64,000 nt of DNA from the NCBI GenBank assembly GCA_037074765.1, contig JBAMDO010000177.1, forward strand, positions 54,706-118,705, given 5' to 3'. Below are positions 26,716 to 38,758 of the stretch, one piece after another (position 1 is the first letter of the stretch; every line of letters begins with the position of its first letter). The translations under genes and the position numbers were made by a program. Under the pieces are notes generated by a model. The model did no database searches, was not told the DNA's origin, and saw only the letters and a list, made by a program, of their open reading frames with translations. This stretch comes from Mansonella perstans. Its lineage: Eukaryota; Nematoda; Chromadorea; Rhabditida; Onchocercidae.

Positions 26716-28959
26716 CTGAAAATTTTTAAAAAAGAAATTTTGATTAACTATCATCTAGTGAAATGGGCTGCCGTTGTTAGCGATAATTAATGAAGCACTT
26801 TACACTTTCCCTCCACTTTGGTTGTTTACAGCAGTTCAATTTTTCTAATTCAAACGGTCTTTCGTCTTTTTCACTTCTTTTCTTCTCATTACTGCTTAAA
26901 TTATTTATGAATCGTCTTTCATTTGTTTAAATGTTTAACTTTATCATTTATTTGTTAAACATTTATTTAATTACTATTTAACTGCTTTTATTTATTACTA
27001 TTTCTTTGTTTGTTTGTTTGTCATGCTCTCTCTCTATTTATTTGACTATTTACTTCAAAATTATTTGTATTTTATCGGCTAATTTATTACATTTTACACT
27101 GAATTATTTTATTTGTTGCTTATTTACTTATTTGTTATCTTTCAGTACTTTTATTTAATTCATTGTTTAATTGATTGCTTATTTAGTCACAAAAATAATT
27201 ATTCACTCGCAAAGCTTTTCTCATTTATTGACTATCTAATTATTTTATTTGCTATGCTTTTGCTTATTTACCCACTTCGCTGTTTCATCTTCAACGTTTT
27301 CATCTAGCCATTATTTAATTGTTTATTTATTATGCACTTATCAATTTTAAAAATCATTTTATACTTCCTGATATGTGACATTTTTGGTTTGTTGACTGCG
27401 TCAGTTTGTAATTGTTACAATAGTATATATATGTGTATGTGTCATTTTTTCGTTTTTATTTTTCTTTCACTTAGAAATTAAAATCATTCTACTTTTTTTT
27501 TAAAACAATAAATTAGTCGAATGATATTTAAAAAAGACTTAAAATTCTTAAAAAATATTTCCATCAATTTGCTATTTTGTACTATTATTAAGCATTTTGA
27601 ATTGTAGTAATTAATTAAACAGAAGTGAAAGGTCAATTAAGTTAATTAATAAAATGTTTGCTGGTTAAAAATTATTTAACCAGTTAAAATACTGGAGCTT
27701 CAATTTTAAGATAATCAATAATTTGCTTAATTTTTTTTTTCATTTAACACTTCATCGGTAACCATTTAATAATTACAAATTTTACATTGCAAATTTAGAA
27801 GTGAATATTAGCACTAACAAGATTGTTTTTTTAATTATAAAGAAAAAAACGCACGCTTAATTATCAGCCCAAAATTATTGTCAACATTTTAATGACAGTA
27901 AATAAACAGTTAAAGTTTTTAAGGAAAATAAATTATTTTCAGTGAACATTTATTAAAATGAAAAATTCAAAATTTTTTTACATCCTTTACTAAAAATGTT
28001 ATTAATTTTTAGGCCAATATCAATGATATATCTCTTTGCACAAATTTTTTTATTTGTGAGAAAAAAAATTTTTTTAAAAATTTTTTAATCCAATATTTTA
28101 AAAATTTTTATGGAATTTTTAAGGAACAAATAAATGTGTAATCTATAGGCATATGATATGTACATATTTTTGGCTAGTTTAATTTTGTAATTTAAGTTGA
28201 AATTTTTTTTTCTGCTAATAAATTTTTATTCATAGCTCATTGCTTTTAAATAATAATTAAATGAACAATAATTAATTAACTTCTAAATAATGATAACTTT
28301 ATTCACTTAGTTAAATTACAATACTGTAAAATTTGATGAGAGGATTCTGTTATCAAAATATTAGCAAACACTTAATTTGATGCATGGGAAGAAAAATTTT
28401 CATAAAATTTCATATACTTTTAATTATCTAACATTTTTCCATTTAATTCAATCATTAATAAATTTTAAATTTTCACGAGTGATGTTTTGGATTAGTTAGC
28501 AATTAGTAACTTAGATTGGTTCAATTAAATTCAATCAAATTAAAAAACTAATTAAATTAGTTTTTGTACCGAACTAGTTATTAAATGCATTTTTAATAAG
28601 AGCAAACAAATAAGTTGAATTCAATTCTTTTCATTTTCAAACTTTTTTTTATTTTCAAATTTTTTAAATTTGTTTTTGTTTTTTTTTTCTTTTTATTATT
28701 AAGCTTTTGTCATTGGCAATCATTAAATGAAATCCGATGAAATAAATCAAATTTTTTTTTCATTTTTCTTACTGCATGAAATAGGAGTACTGTAACATTG
28801 ATTAATATTAATTAAAGATATTCATGGCGTAGCATGAAAATATATTATGCTAATTAAATAATATTAATTAGTGATATTAGTTAAATAATACAATATTAAT
28901 TTGTAACTATAGATGTGCTTAATTACAAAATAAAAAAAAAAAATTAGGAATCTACAGAT

Positions 28960-29190
28960 GAAATAAAATTCAAACTTGGCTCATTTTTGATTACAAAATG
29001 AATTATAAATTAACTTGGCTAATTTCTGATTACAAAATGAATTATAAATTGACTTGGCTAATTTCTGATTACAAAATGAATTATAAATTGACTTGGCTAA
29101 TTTCTGATTACAAAATGAATTATAAATTGACTTGGCTAATTTCTGATTACAAAATGAATTATAAATTGACTTGGCTAATTTGTGATAATG
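28960..29190. repeat. 39-bp minisatellite, five near-identical copies
   Basis: Copies start at 28998, 29037, 29076, 29115 and 29154, with a degenerate partial copy before and a decayed end after. The period is divisible by three and the frame is open, so a 13-residue unit, MNYKLTWLISDYK, repeats in translation. Nothing upstream suggests a real gene start. Confidence 0.9.
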
Positions 29191-29831
29191 AATTGAATCG
29201 GATTTTCTTCCATTTTAAGACAAAAAAAGCAGGCAGAGCATATCTAGTTATCCATTCTTAATGGCAATAAGAAAAACGAAAAAAAAAAACGAGAGAATAT
29301 TCCCGAAAATATTTACAGCTGTGCACGTTGAAGTGCCATTTTAGGTATAACGGTGAGTCATCGTTGGTTTTTTTTCAAAGGAATATAGTACCATTGTTAG
29401 TGTAGCTTAATTAAAAACATTTCTTTGATAATTGAAATGTTAGAAATTTATACATTTTCTTTAAAAAAAAAAAAAAAAAGCGAAAAGTAAAAAGAAGTTT
29501 ACCATATTTTTGACTTTTTTTTATGGAATAAAAGAAAAAGGAATTGTTAAGTGTTTTTATCTTAATTTCGTGTAATTAAAATAACTTTTTTACGCGTAAA
29601 TAAACTCAAAAAAAAAACTATTAATTAATCTCAAATAAATCGAATATTTTATTTTATTTTAATACGGAAATTATTGAAAAATAATAAATCGTATTGAAAT
29701 ATTAAAATTTTTCCATTTCCTCTTTCAAAATTGTATTCTCTCTAATTGCAAATTTTAATTAGTGCGATTATTAAAATTTAATGATGAAAAATAGAGAGGA
29801 AAAGAGTAGAGAAGAGGAAGAAATAGCAGAA

Positions 29832-29867
<36 letters not shown>

Positions 29868-30178
29868 TAATAAAAGATGAAAACAGCATTTTCCTTGTTA
29901 TAAATTACTAGAATGGAATAATAAGGCTTATTACGGAATAAATCAAATTATAATTAATGAGGAAGAGAGAGAGAGACAGAAAGAGAGAGAGGGAGAGAGA
30001 TAGAGAGAGAAGTTAAAAATGAAAGAAAAAAAGAAATTAACCGCTGTTATTATTATTATTTGTTGTTGTTATTGTTCATTTTACATTGAAAGCTTTTGCC
30101 AATAACATCGTTTCATTTCCTTTTCATTCATATCGATTCGGTTGAATATTAGTTGGCTGTTTGTTTATGTCACCGTGT

Positions 30179-30229
30179 TGCTGTTGTTGCTGTTGCTGTC
30201 GCTGCTGTTGTTGCTGTTGCTGTCGCTGC

Positions 30230-30260
<31 letters not shown>

Positions 30261-30262
30261 GC

Positions 30263-30306
<44 letters not shown>

Positions 30307-30405
30307 TGTTGTTGTTGTTGCTATTGTTGTTGTTGTTGTTGTTTTGTTGTTGTTGTTGCTGTTGTTGTTGTTGTTGTTGCTGTTGTTGTTATTATTGTTG
30401 TTGTT
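30179..30405. repeat. (TTG/CTG)n triplet array; CAA/CAG on the minus strand
   Basis: About 227 bp of TTG with CTG and TCG units. Two single-T insertions (near 30304-30307 and 30342-30345) shift the register. On the minus strand the repeat reads Asn-, then Thr-, then Gln-rich without a stop. Confidence 0.9.
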
Positions 30406-32690
30406 ATAGTCATTATCATCATTGTCAGTATGATTGTACTTTTAATAATACTTTAAATGTCCATCCCCTACTATTGCCATTCATCTCTACTACTACTTTC
30501 TATACCCGTGGAATAAATATTTTGTTTAATCTAAATGTCATCTGCCTATTTTGTCACACTAGTTGCTTTCCATCTATCTCATCTCATCGTCGTCGTATGT
30601 AATTGACAGCAGCAATTCGTTTTTATTTTTACTTACCAAACAAAAATCTTTTTTCTCATCAAATGCTATAATATAATATTTTTGCAAACAATTTTCATTT
30701 TCATCGTAAAATATTTAAATTTTAAAAATTCTTTTCTTTTCATAAAATACACTAAAAATTTTATTGTCAATATAATATTATTAGCAAATTTTAAAATTAA
30801 ATTAATCACTTATGAATTTTCATTTCTTTTTTTTTTTTTTTTTTAATAATTTTAACTATCACTTTTTTTTCCTTTCTTTTTGTTTTCTTTTTGTTTTCTT
30901 ATTTTAATTTATGAAAATTTTATCAATTGTATTAGTAGTAATTAACGAAAGTCATTAACAAACAAGCATAAATTAGCTAAAATTATTTTAGTTCAAAATG
31001 TTTAAATTAATAATTTTACAATCAATTATTACTATACATTCAACTGCATTTATATGTGTTAGTTATTAGGTGTGCAAAATTTTAAATTTCTATTATTGCT
31101 TTTTTCCAGTGAATTTTTTATAAAAAATTTTATAAATTACTCCTTAAAAAATTTTTCTCCTCACTCTTTAAATTTCACTTTTTTTGTGCTTTTTTTTATT
31201 TTTTCAAAATTTCTTTTTTTTTTTTCTGAATATCATTTGAAAAGCAAAATATTTCGAGATAAATCCCTGTACATATATCAATAATGTTCATTTAATGTCT
31301 GTTTTTACTGGACATAATAATGTATTGATTTGTGGAAAAATTGAAAATACAATCGAATGCTTTGTTTGTACATATATTCTCAATGCTATATTAATAGTTA
31401 ATCCGGAATAATTAATTCCGTTTATTTTCTCAATTATCTAATTTGCAGCTTTTTCCAAGGATAATTAATTAATTTTCCTTTTTCATGATTTTTTTTCCTG
31501 CTTTTTTATTCTGTATCTTCATTTATTTCAACGCTTCCACTTTTCATTTTCTTAACGATTAAATTCATTAAATGAATTACGGAATGAATGTTCCGGAAAA
31601 CGTAAAACCTGATCCAGTGAATGTATTGGATGAGTTTGACTAAAACTATTGATATGGTAAGTTTATCAATTGAATTTAATTTGAGCGCATCAAAACGCTT
31701 CAGTTTATTCCTACTTTTTGGTATTGCAAGGAAAAAAGCAAAAAATTATTTATTATGGATAAAATTCCAGAAAAGAATTCTTTTTTTGTTTCATTTTTTT
31801 TTTTTTTTTTTTTTTTTTGCATTTTTTCAAATACGAAAGAATAAATTCAAAATAAATAACGATGTATGGAGAAGAAAAATTAGGGGCTGACAAATTCATT
31901 AAGATTTAAATAATATATATATAAATATATATCATTTAAGGCTTAAGTATACGTCAATTAATTAATTCAGATATAATTGTTTCATTGTTATCCTTATGTT
32001 ATGAGCAGAAATTTCTCATTAAGCTATGCAGTATGTAGTAACTATTGTATGCGCAATTGATATGAATTAATAATCTGAATTTAGCTAAACAATTCGTAAT
32101 AAATTGGATGTTAATAGTAATTACGCAGTTGTGATTATACTTATGACTAATGCTCAAATAATATGAATAATTGATTACATTGGGAATTAATAAATTTCTG
32201 TTTTGGCTATTCATTAAATTACAGAAATTTTAAAATAATTTTTACGAAGTTTATTTCGAGTTTTTAATTTTCATTATGCAATTATTTTCATCGACGTCAC
32301 ATCAAAATTAGTTTTTAATTTCAGGTCATTTTTTTTTTTTTACTATTTAACCAAATAACCTCAATTTACATTTTAACCTTCTCCTGTTTGAATTCATTCG
32401 TTTCATGCATTTAAAAGGATAAAATTATAATTGCGTTTTCTCATATGGAATTGAGAAATTCTGATACGATTAAATTGAATGCAATTTAGGAGCAAATTAA
32501 AATAAAATTAATTTTAGTTAACGTTCATTTTAATCAAACATTATTAATTTTCAGTGATAGAGTTATGTTGGCAAAAAATCATTGTAAATTCAGAAGTTTC
32601 CATTGATTTTTTCTTTTCTTTTGGCAAAAATTATCTCGAAATTTGGAATGAAATATTGATTTACTGACTTTGGAAATGATTTTATTTTAA

Positions 32691-35600
32691 ATGTGTTTAA
32701 AATATATTCACTACGTTCCATGGGCATCATTGTTTGCCCTTATCATTTCCATTCTTGGCTCTATCATGTTTATCATCCTTTTTGATGGTGCATTACAAGG
32801 ATTTACTGAGCAGGTTCTTATTTATTTTTTCGTTTTTTAAATTAATTTTAAAAAAAAAAATTGTTAAACTTTGTCAAAGTTTGTTAAATTCAAATTATTA
32901 TTTTTTGCAGCAATTAATGCAACTTTTTTTTCTTGTTTCAATTTATAAATTTTAATTATGTAGTCTAAAATAAGGTTTTTTTTTCATCCGAAATATGTAA
33001 CTTAAAGTTAGAATTTTAGTTCAAAACATAGATATTATTAATTATATAACTTAGTTATATAACTTAAAACATTTACACGTACATATAAAAAATTTAACTG
33101 AAATTATTTTCAGCTAAATGTTTTAGTACCAGTAGGTGCATTTTCAAATTTTCGATGGCTACTTATTGCAATTACATTACTTCTTATGATTGCCGTTATT
33201 GGATTTGTATTTGTTGGAGCAGCTGCTACATCTGGTAAGTCATTGAATTAATTAATTAATTTAAAACAAAATGAAAGTTTAATTAATAGATAGAAAAGTA
33301 CTTATAGTAACAAATAGAGAGAAGTTTCGAAATTAATTTTAAATATATTTTTATTGATGGAAAAAAGAAACTACAATCAGTTTTTCCATCTTTGTTGTTG
33401 TTTTTTTTTGATTGAAAAGGAAATAAATTTAATTTTAATTTTGAAAACAGCGAGAAAAATATTTCAAATTTAAACAAAATTCTTCAAAAAACTTTTGGTT
33501 AAATTGGTAAACAGAAAATTGCTAAAATATCTCAAACAGTTAAAAATTCAATTGGATGAAAATTTTGAATGGAATATAATAGCTGTGAAAATATTCTGAA
33601 GTTTGACTTTTAAAATACTGCAAGAATTGGGACCTTTACTATTAGTCAATATTGACTGAGACTATGGTTTTCCCACATTCTCTGATTACACTGCTATTAT
33701 AAACTGTAATTTAATATTTTCGTTGAGGATGAGAAAATTATAATTGTCACAAATAATAGCGACATTAACCTTCCATTCGTATAATTTCAAATTTCTGACA
33801 TTTTTGATTCATCATTCATTCGGACAACGGAAAAGGAATGAATTATGATATAAAATTCAATGCGCGACATTCAATGAAAACAAAATAACAGTTCTTAATT
33901 ATCATTTTCTTTCTCATTGATTAATATACTTTTTCCAGCATTTTGATTCATTTATCAAAATTTTTTCCACTGTTTGAAATACTGAAAAATTAATTAATGC
34001 AGCATTTTTTTAAAATTTTTCTCTGTTATTTTTAAAACAAACAATTAGAATAATTCTTTTATCACTACGAGATTTTTATTAATTAATTAATGTGCTATTA
34101 CTAGCATCTTTTTACCACTACCGTATCTGATAGAAAATATGTCATTACTATTATTTTTTTACAATCCTTCATAAATTATAAATTTGAAAAAAAAAAAAAA
34201 AACTTGAGTCTTTTTTCCTAACAAATATTTTTGTTCCTTTGAAATAATTAACCAAATATCAAATTACTTGAAAAATGAATAAAACGAAAGACACGTCTAA
34301 CATAAAATCAACAAAGTTAAATAATTTGTAAAAAAAAAAAAAAAAAAAAAAAGACGAGATTTCCGCAATTTTTAGCACATTTATCTCTTACAGAAACTAA
34401 TATTACATCCAGATCGAATACCAAGACAAAAAACATCAATACTGCCCCGTTCCTTTAACAAATTGGGAACATACCTGAAGTGTCCGGAGCTGTGTCCTGT
34501 CTTCCTCGGTTATTTCATTAGGAAATTTAGGAAGAATTTATTCGTTAAAAAATTCAAAAATCAAAGATAGTTTCTTGTTAAAAAAAAGAACTGAAAAAAA
34601 GTGTGAAATAAAACAAATTTCAGTGTCAGTTCGTTTTCATACAAAAGCCGATATACCAGATGAACGATCATTTCTTATTCGAACAATCACATCACCGTGT
34701 ATTCTTGGCTTACTATCACTGGTACTTAGTATTTTAGGTTCATTTCTTTCTTGAAACATCTAAAATTCGAATTTTTAAATCATTCAATTTCCTATACCTT
34801 TTTTTCTTTCTTTCATAATAGTTTTTAACAATTATTTTTTCAAATATATATATATTTGTGTATCAGACAATCATATATGTTTTCTTTTGAACATTTTTAT
34901 TCACACGTATATTTTTTCGTAGAAATTTCATCACGTATAAATTATTAAGTAACGTGAAACGTGAGCGTAGATTCATTGCGTAACGTATCACGTAAAAGAA
35001 ACATCATGGAAAAACCAAAAATTTCAATAAAATATAAAATAATAATTACGATATCATGATGTTTAAATTATTTATTCATTAAACAAAATGTTTATAGTAA
35101 TATTCTGGTGCGCAATTGTATCAATTATTGCGGTATTTGCGTCATTTTATATCGCATTTATTAGCGTTATGTACTCATTTTGTACTATGGTTGATAACCA
35201 GTGCTTCGATTTCACCGTATTACTACCTGCTATCGTCAATCGAATTAGCAACAAGGCAAGAACATTTTTAAAATTTTTGAATTTACAATAATTACTAAAA
35301 AATTTTTCCCACCAACAATGAACAAAAGAAAAAAAAAAAAAACATATTCAATTAAGATTATTAGTCAAATTCACTGTAATTCTACACTCATTATAAATTT
35401 GTTTTATTTGACATTTTTGTTGAGAAAAAAAAAACAGTCCCCTTTTGAAATTGATCAGTGGTTACAGTTGAAAATAGATCATCAAAGACTTTCGATTGTG
35501 GGAAGAAGAGTTGCTTGCAGTAAAGAACAAATGATTCGTTGAAATAGCACAGAGGAATGAACTTTATTCTTAAGAAAACTAACGATAATTAACAACAATG

Positions 35601-36920
35601 AATGTAATGTAATCATCCTTCCATAATAAGTTTGCTTATTAAGAAATTAACCAATCAGATTATGGGAAGTTACAACTAAAGTAATGGTGCTTATATGTCA
35701 TCAACCATATTTGTGTTTACATGTTGGTAGATAACAAAGGATCACAAAGGATATTGATAGATGATAAAGGATTACATTGTAGAAAGATGCTTAAACAATA
35801 GATTACATTGTTACAGTGGGATGCTTTGTCTACTATCGTAAACATGTGATAACTTAGGAAAATGGTAAATAAATAAAGAAGCTTCAAGGACAACATCTCA
35901 TATATGTAGACATTACTTTGAAATAAAGAACATTAACAAATTTACTGCGCAATGAAAGATTGAGAAAAATTGAAATCAAAAGATTTGTACGACGAATCTT
36001 GTTTCATCAAAATAATTATGACACGAGATGAGTTGGCTTTGGGCAAATAATTTTTTGTTATATACAGTTATTTTGATTTTTCCGACACATATCTTTCGAC
36101 ATATCATTTCGATTTCAATTAATGTACAATAAGATTTTAAAATACAATAAGATAGTTTCTTTCGTAATGTTAACATGCCGATATTAATATTAACTGGTAT
36201 TAGTAATTAGTTGATCAAGTATTAATTAAGAAATAGGTTAATAATTTTTTTCGAAATTATATTATTACCAAAAATTTGTTTGAATGATATCTAAGAGAAT
36301 AAATTTGTTTAATTGCAGAAAGTGGATTTGAAATTTTGCAAAGATAAAAAGGAAGCATTATGTTCTGCGGAGAATAATCAAATTTGGCCATTTATTGGTG
36401 CTTTATTATTTTGTTTCCTTACTCTTGCAGGATTAGTCTATTTCCTAATGTGTATGAGTGCTAATTACACAAGGTATGCTTATTAATACCAAATAGAGAA
36501 TTCTTTATTTCCTAATTAATTAAATAATTAAACTTGTAGTTACAGTAGTAGAAAAAACGCATATAAACTTATTTTTTCTTCACCTTAGATGATATGATAT
36601 ATTTAATTAGAATAAAACCTTTTTTTTTCCCAAAAGTTTTAATTTGACTAAACAATGGGTGCATTTCGTTTAGAAATTTCGAAATTTTTTATAGCCTATA
36701 CGAATATTAAAATTCTGTGTTTTCTTCGCTTTAAATCATGCCAGAGTCATTCGTAGCTAGTTAAACTTAGTTTTGTTTTTTAAAATAATTAAACATGAAA
36801 TTTTAAAAATTAATGTTTAGGATTCACTCAGAAAGACGAGCACGTAAAGGTGAGCATTATGCGATGAATCAGGGTACCGTTGATTCTAATTCATTTATTC
36901 TTACGAACATGGGAAAATAA
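32691..36920 (+). CDS. M6: M6/proteolipid (PLP) family four-transmembrane protein
   Basis: Likely plasma-membrane tetraspan protein of the PLP/DM20/M6 family, which in animals is mainly neuronal or glial (the C. elegans member is, as I recall, nmgp-1). Exons: 32691-32813, 33114-33234, 34624-34737, 35098-35255, 36319-36473, 36821-36920, in continuous phase, 256 residues. The start MCLKYIHYVPWASLFALIIS resembles the family's first segment (CxxCxxxVPYASLIATI). Membrane segments lie at about residues 9-31, 49-75, 107-150 (partly the long third segment) and 197-220. The second extracellular loop keeps four cysteines (FC, QC, FC, LC), and LVYFLMCMSANYTR matches the fly M6 end of segment 4. An in-frame TAA sits directly before the ATG, so the start is fixed unless an unusual splice exists. 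Intron 4 begins with GC. Confidence 0.87.
34394..34570 (+). other. Possible alternative terminal exon inside M6 intron 2
   Basis: A GC-richer island follows a good acceptor (TCTCTTACAG, ending 34393). Joined to M6 exon 2 in phase it would add a short tail starting ETNITSRSNTK and stop at 34456-34458, giving a protein cut after the second membrane segment. A different + frame is open for 58 codons (34394-34567) but is out of phase with exon 2. It could also be a decayed fragment of another gene. Confidence 0.3.
35256..36318 (+). other. GC-AG intron in the M6 gene
   Basis: The exon ends ...AGCAACAAG and the intron starts GCAAGA; no GT donor fits before the in-frame stop. The downstream exon, starting KVDLKFCKDKKEALC after ATTGCAG, restores the family alignment in phase 0. 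Confidence 0.75.
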
Positions 36921-36965
36921 GTGAAATAAATTCGATTAAAGATTATTACATTAAAAGGATTAGTG

Positions 36966-36971
36966 AATAAA
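36966..36971 (+). terminator. Candidate polyadenylation signal of the M6 gene
   Basis: AATAAA 46 nt past the stop codon; another AATAAA lies only 5 nt past the stop at 36925-36930. Confidence 0.3.
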
Positions 36972-37455
36972 TTGTGATAACAGTGATAATGGCTTGTCAA
37001 TTAAGCAAATTGTAATGGTGATAACGACTTGTCGATTAATCAAATGTGACAACACTTTATTAATTGATGCTTATTTTTTTATGATTAAATTTTTTTTTTT
37101 AAAAAAGTGCTTCTTATGGTTATACATTTGATAAGATGCAATAAGATAACAGTGAATCGACGATAAAATGATAAAAGATGATAAAAGCCGACTATCTTCA
37201 TGAATCATTATGAGAAAATACTAAATTACGGTGTATAACTGGGATGATAACTGGAACAGATTATGACAATGATCTCCGCTGATATATAGAGACTGGTATA
37301 GAAATCTTATATACAATATAAATATATACAGATACATCGCTTGTATGACCCGAAAAATGCAGCAAAATTCGGAAAACTGACATATATCTGCTATGATATG
37401 GGATCAACATATTATCATAATATTCAGTAAAAAATAACCTATAGAATAGAAATAT

Positions 37456-37556
37456 GATTACTGATAAATTTCGTGTACTGCAGAATATTAATTTGATTAC
37501 TGATAAATTTCGTATATTGCAGAATACTAACATAATTACTGATAAATTTCGTGTAT
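37456..37556. repeat. 39-bp tandem repeat, about 2.6 copies
   Basis: Units begin GATTACTGATAAATTTCGTG at 37456, 37495 and (AATTACTG...) 37534. They cause the triplicated RNLSVI segment in a minus-strand open frame. Confidence 0.85.
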
Positions 37557-38603
37557 CATCAAAGGAAATGATACGTTTAGCTAAAAGTGAAATATGCAGA
37601 GTACGTGATAACAAGTAAAAAGAATACGTTATGGGATCACGAAACAATTTCAGTACTTGAGTACAGCAAACAAAAATCTCATTCTACTCACATTTAATAT
37701 GCAATTTTTTTAATATGCATTTAATATGCAATTCCCGATAACTTAGATTATGTGTAATGTACTGTAACATGAAATTTCCAGTGAAACGATTTTACTTTAC
37801 CTTTTTCAGTTAATCTTACTGCGAGAAAAATCCTGATGAAACAAAAAACACCAAATAATTCCATTGGGAAAACTATTTACAACACAATGCAAAGGGATAG
37901 AATCGCGCTGCACTTTGTCGTCTGTTTCCAACAGGGAATTACTGATTGTTTAAATTTTTTTACCGGCTGACTGTCGGCTTAATGTTGCGGGATGAGGGAG
38001 GGGGTACGGGTATACCGCTTGTATATGGCTCATTTTTTTGTTGATGTTCGAGCGTGGCGAACGTTTGCGAACGTGGGGACGTTGAATTACAGTTTACGTG
38101 GGAATTTTAAAATATATAACATTGCACAGTCAAATAAGAATTCTATAAATCGATAACATAGGTGGACTCCTAAATCTTCATTGTAAGACGGTTGGAAATT
38201 ATGTATAATTGAAAGAAGTTTTATTACCTATAAAATAGTCCGACATCATCTCAGTGATAAATTTACAAATTCCCCCGTCTTCTTCAGGATTTCTCGAAGA
38301 AGAACACCAGGACCTTAAAAAAAAATAGCTTGTTGTTTTTTTCTTTAATTACCAGAATGTATTTTATTTTAAGTCTCATTATTTTCAAAGCTACTGTAAG
38401 ACGTAATATTTAACTCTGAATGCATTCGTATTGAATTTTGCATATTTCAACAAGAGCATGAATTTATGTTAATTTCCAATTATTATTTATAGCGACGAGA
38501 TAATCACCAGTCCGTCATTCGCTTTATTTCGCATTATCGTTTTGTGCTACTTAATCGAAGTTCGTATATTGTGATTAGTCCTGGAAATATATCTATTTAA
38601 ATT

Positions 38604-38758
38604 TATTACTTTTAGAAGACCCTTGAATTTTTATCCCAGTTTTTTCACCAGTCGCATTTCAATTATGTTGTTAATTATAATTAAATTCGAAGTATTTGTT
38701 TTTAGTTATTCCGGCGTTTTCATAGGAATTATTAAAGACGGGTCTTCTAAAAGTAATA
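38604..38758. repeat. 19-bp perfect inverted repeat
   Basis: TATTACTTTTAGAAGACCC at 38604-38622 is matched in reverse complement at 38740-38758. The loop is 117 bp and itself contains AATTATAATTAAATTCGA-like foldback sequence. This may be a remnant of a small inverted-repeat element. Confidence 0.8.

Larger units (their letters stand above)
21198..32690. other. Long intergenic stretch with decayed repeats
   Basis: I could not support any complete gene in this stretch. It contains TA-rich microsatellites (21866-21950, 23697-23757), diverged direct repeats (22252-22490, 23600-23880, 25490-25830), a degenerate 42-bp repeat (26535-26715), an exact 39-bp minisatellite (28960-29190), GA tracts (29827-29862, about 29960-30010) and a CAA-type triplet array (30179-30405). 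The right end may contain 5' non-coding exons of the M6 gene, since TTTGCAG at 31443-31449 and a strong donor GTAAGTTT at 31657 frame a possible exon. Confidence 0.55.

Noticed and set aside
28998..29190. CRISPR-like array
   Set aside because: Copies are head-to-tail with no spacers, in a eukaryotic genome; it is a minisatellite.
30142..30602. Three overlapping plus-strand frames rich in Leu, Val or Cys
   Set aside because: They are the three readings of the TTG/CTG array; only the minus-strand reading has ordinary-looking flanks, reported as a weak finding.
37261..37647. 128-codon minus-strand open frame
   Set aside because: It spans a 39-bp tandem repeat, has no family resemblance or splice context, and AT-rich composition like its surroundings.
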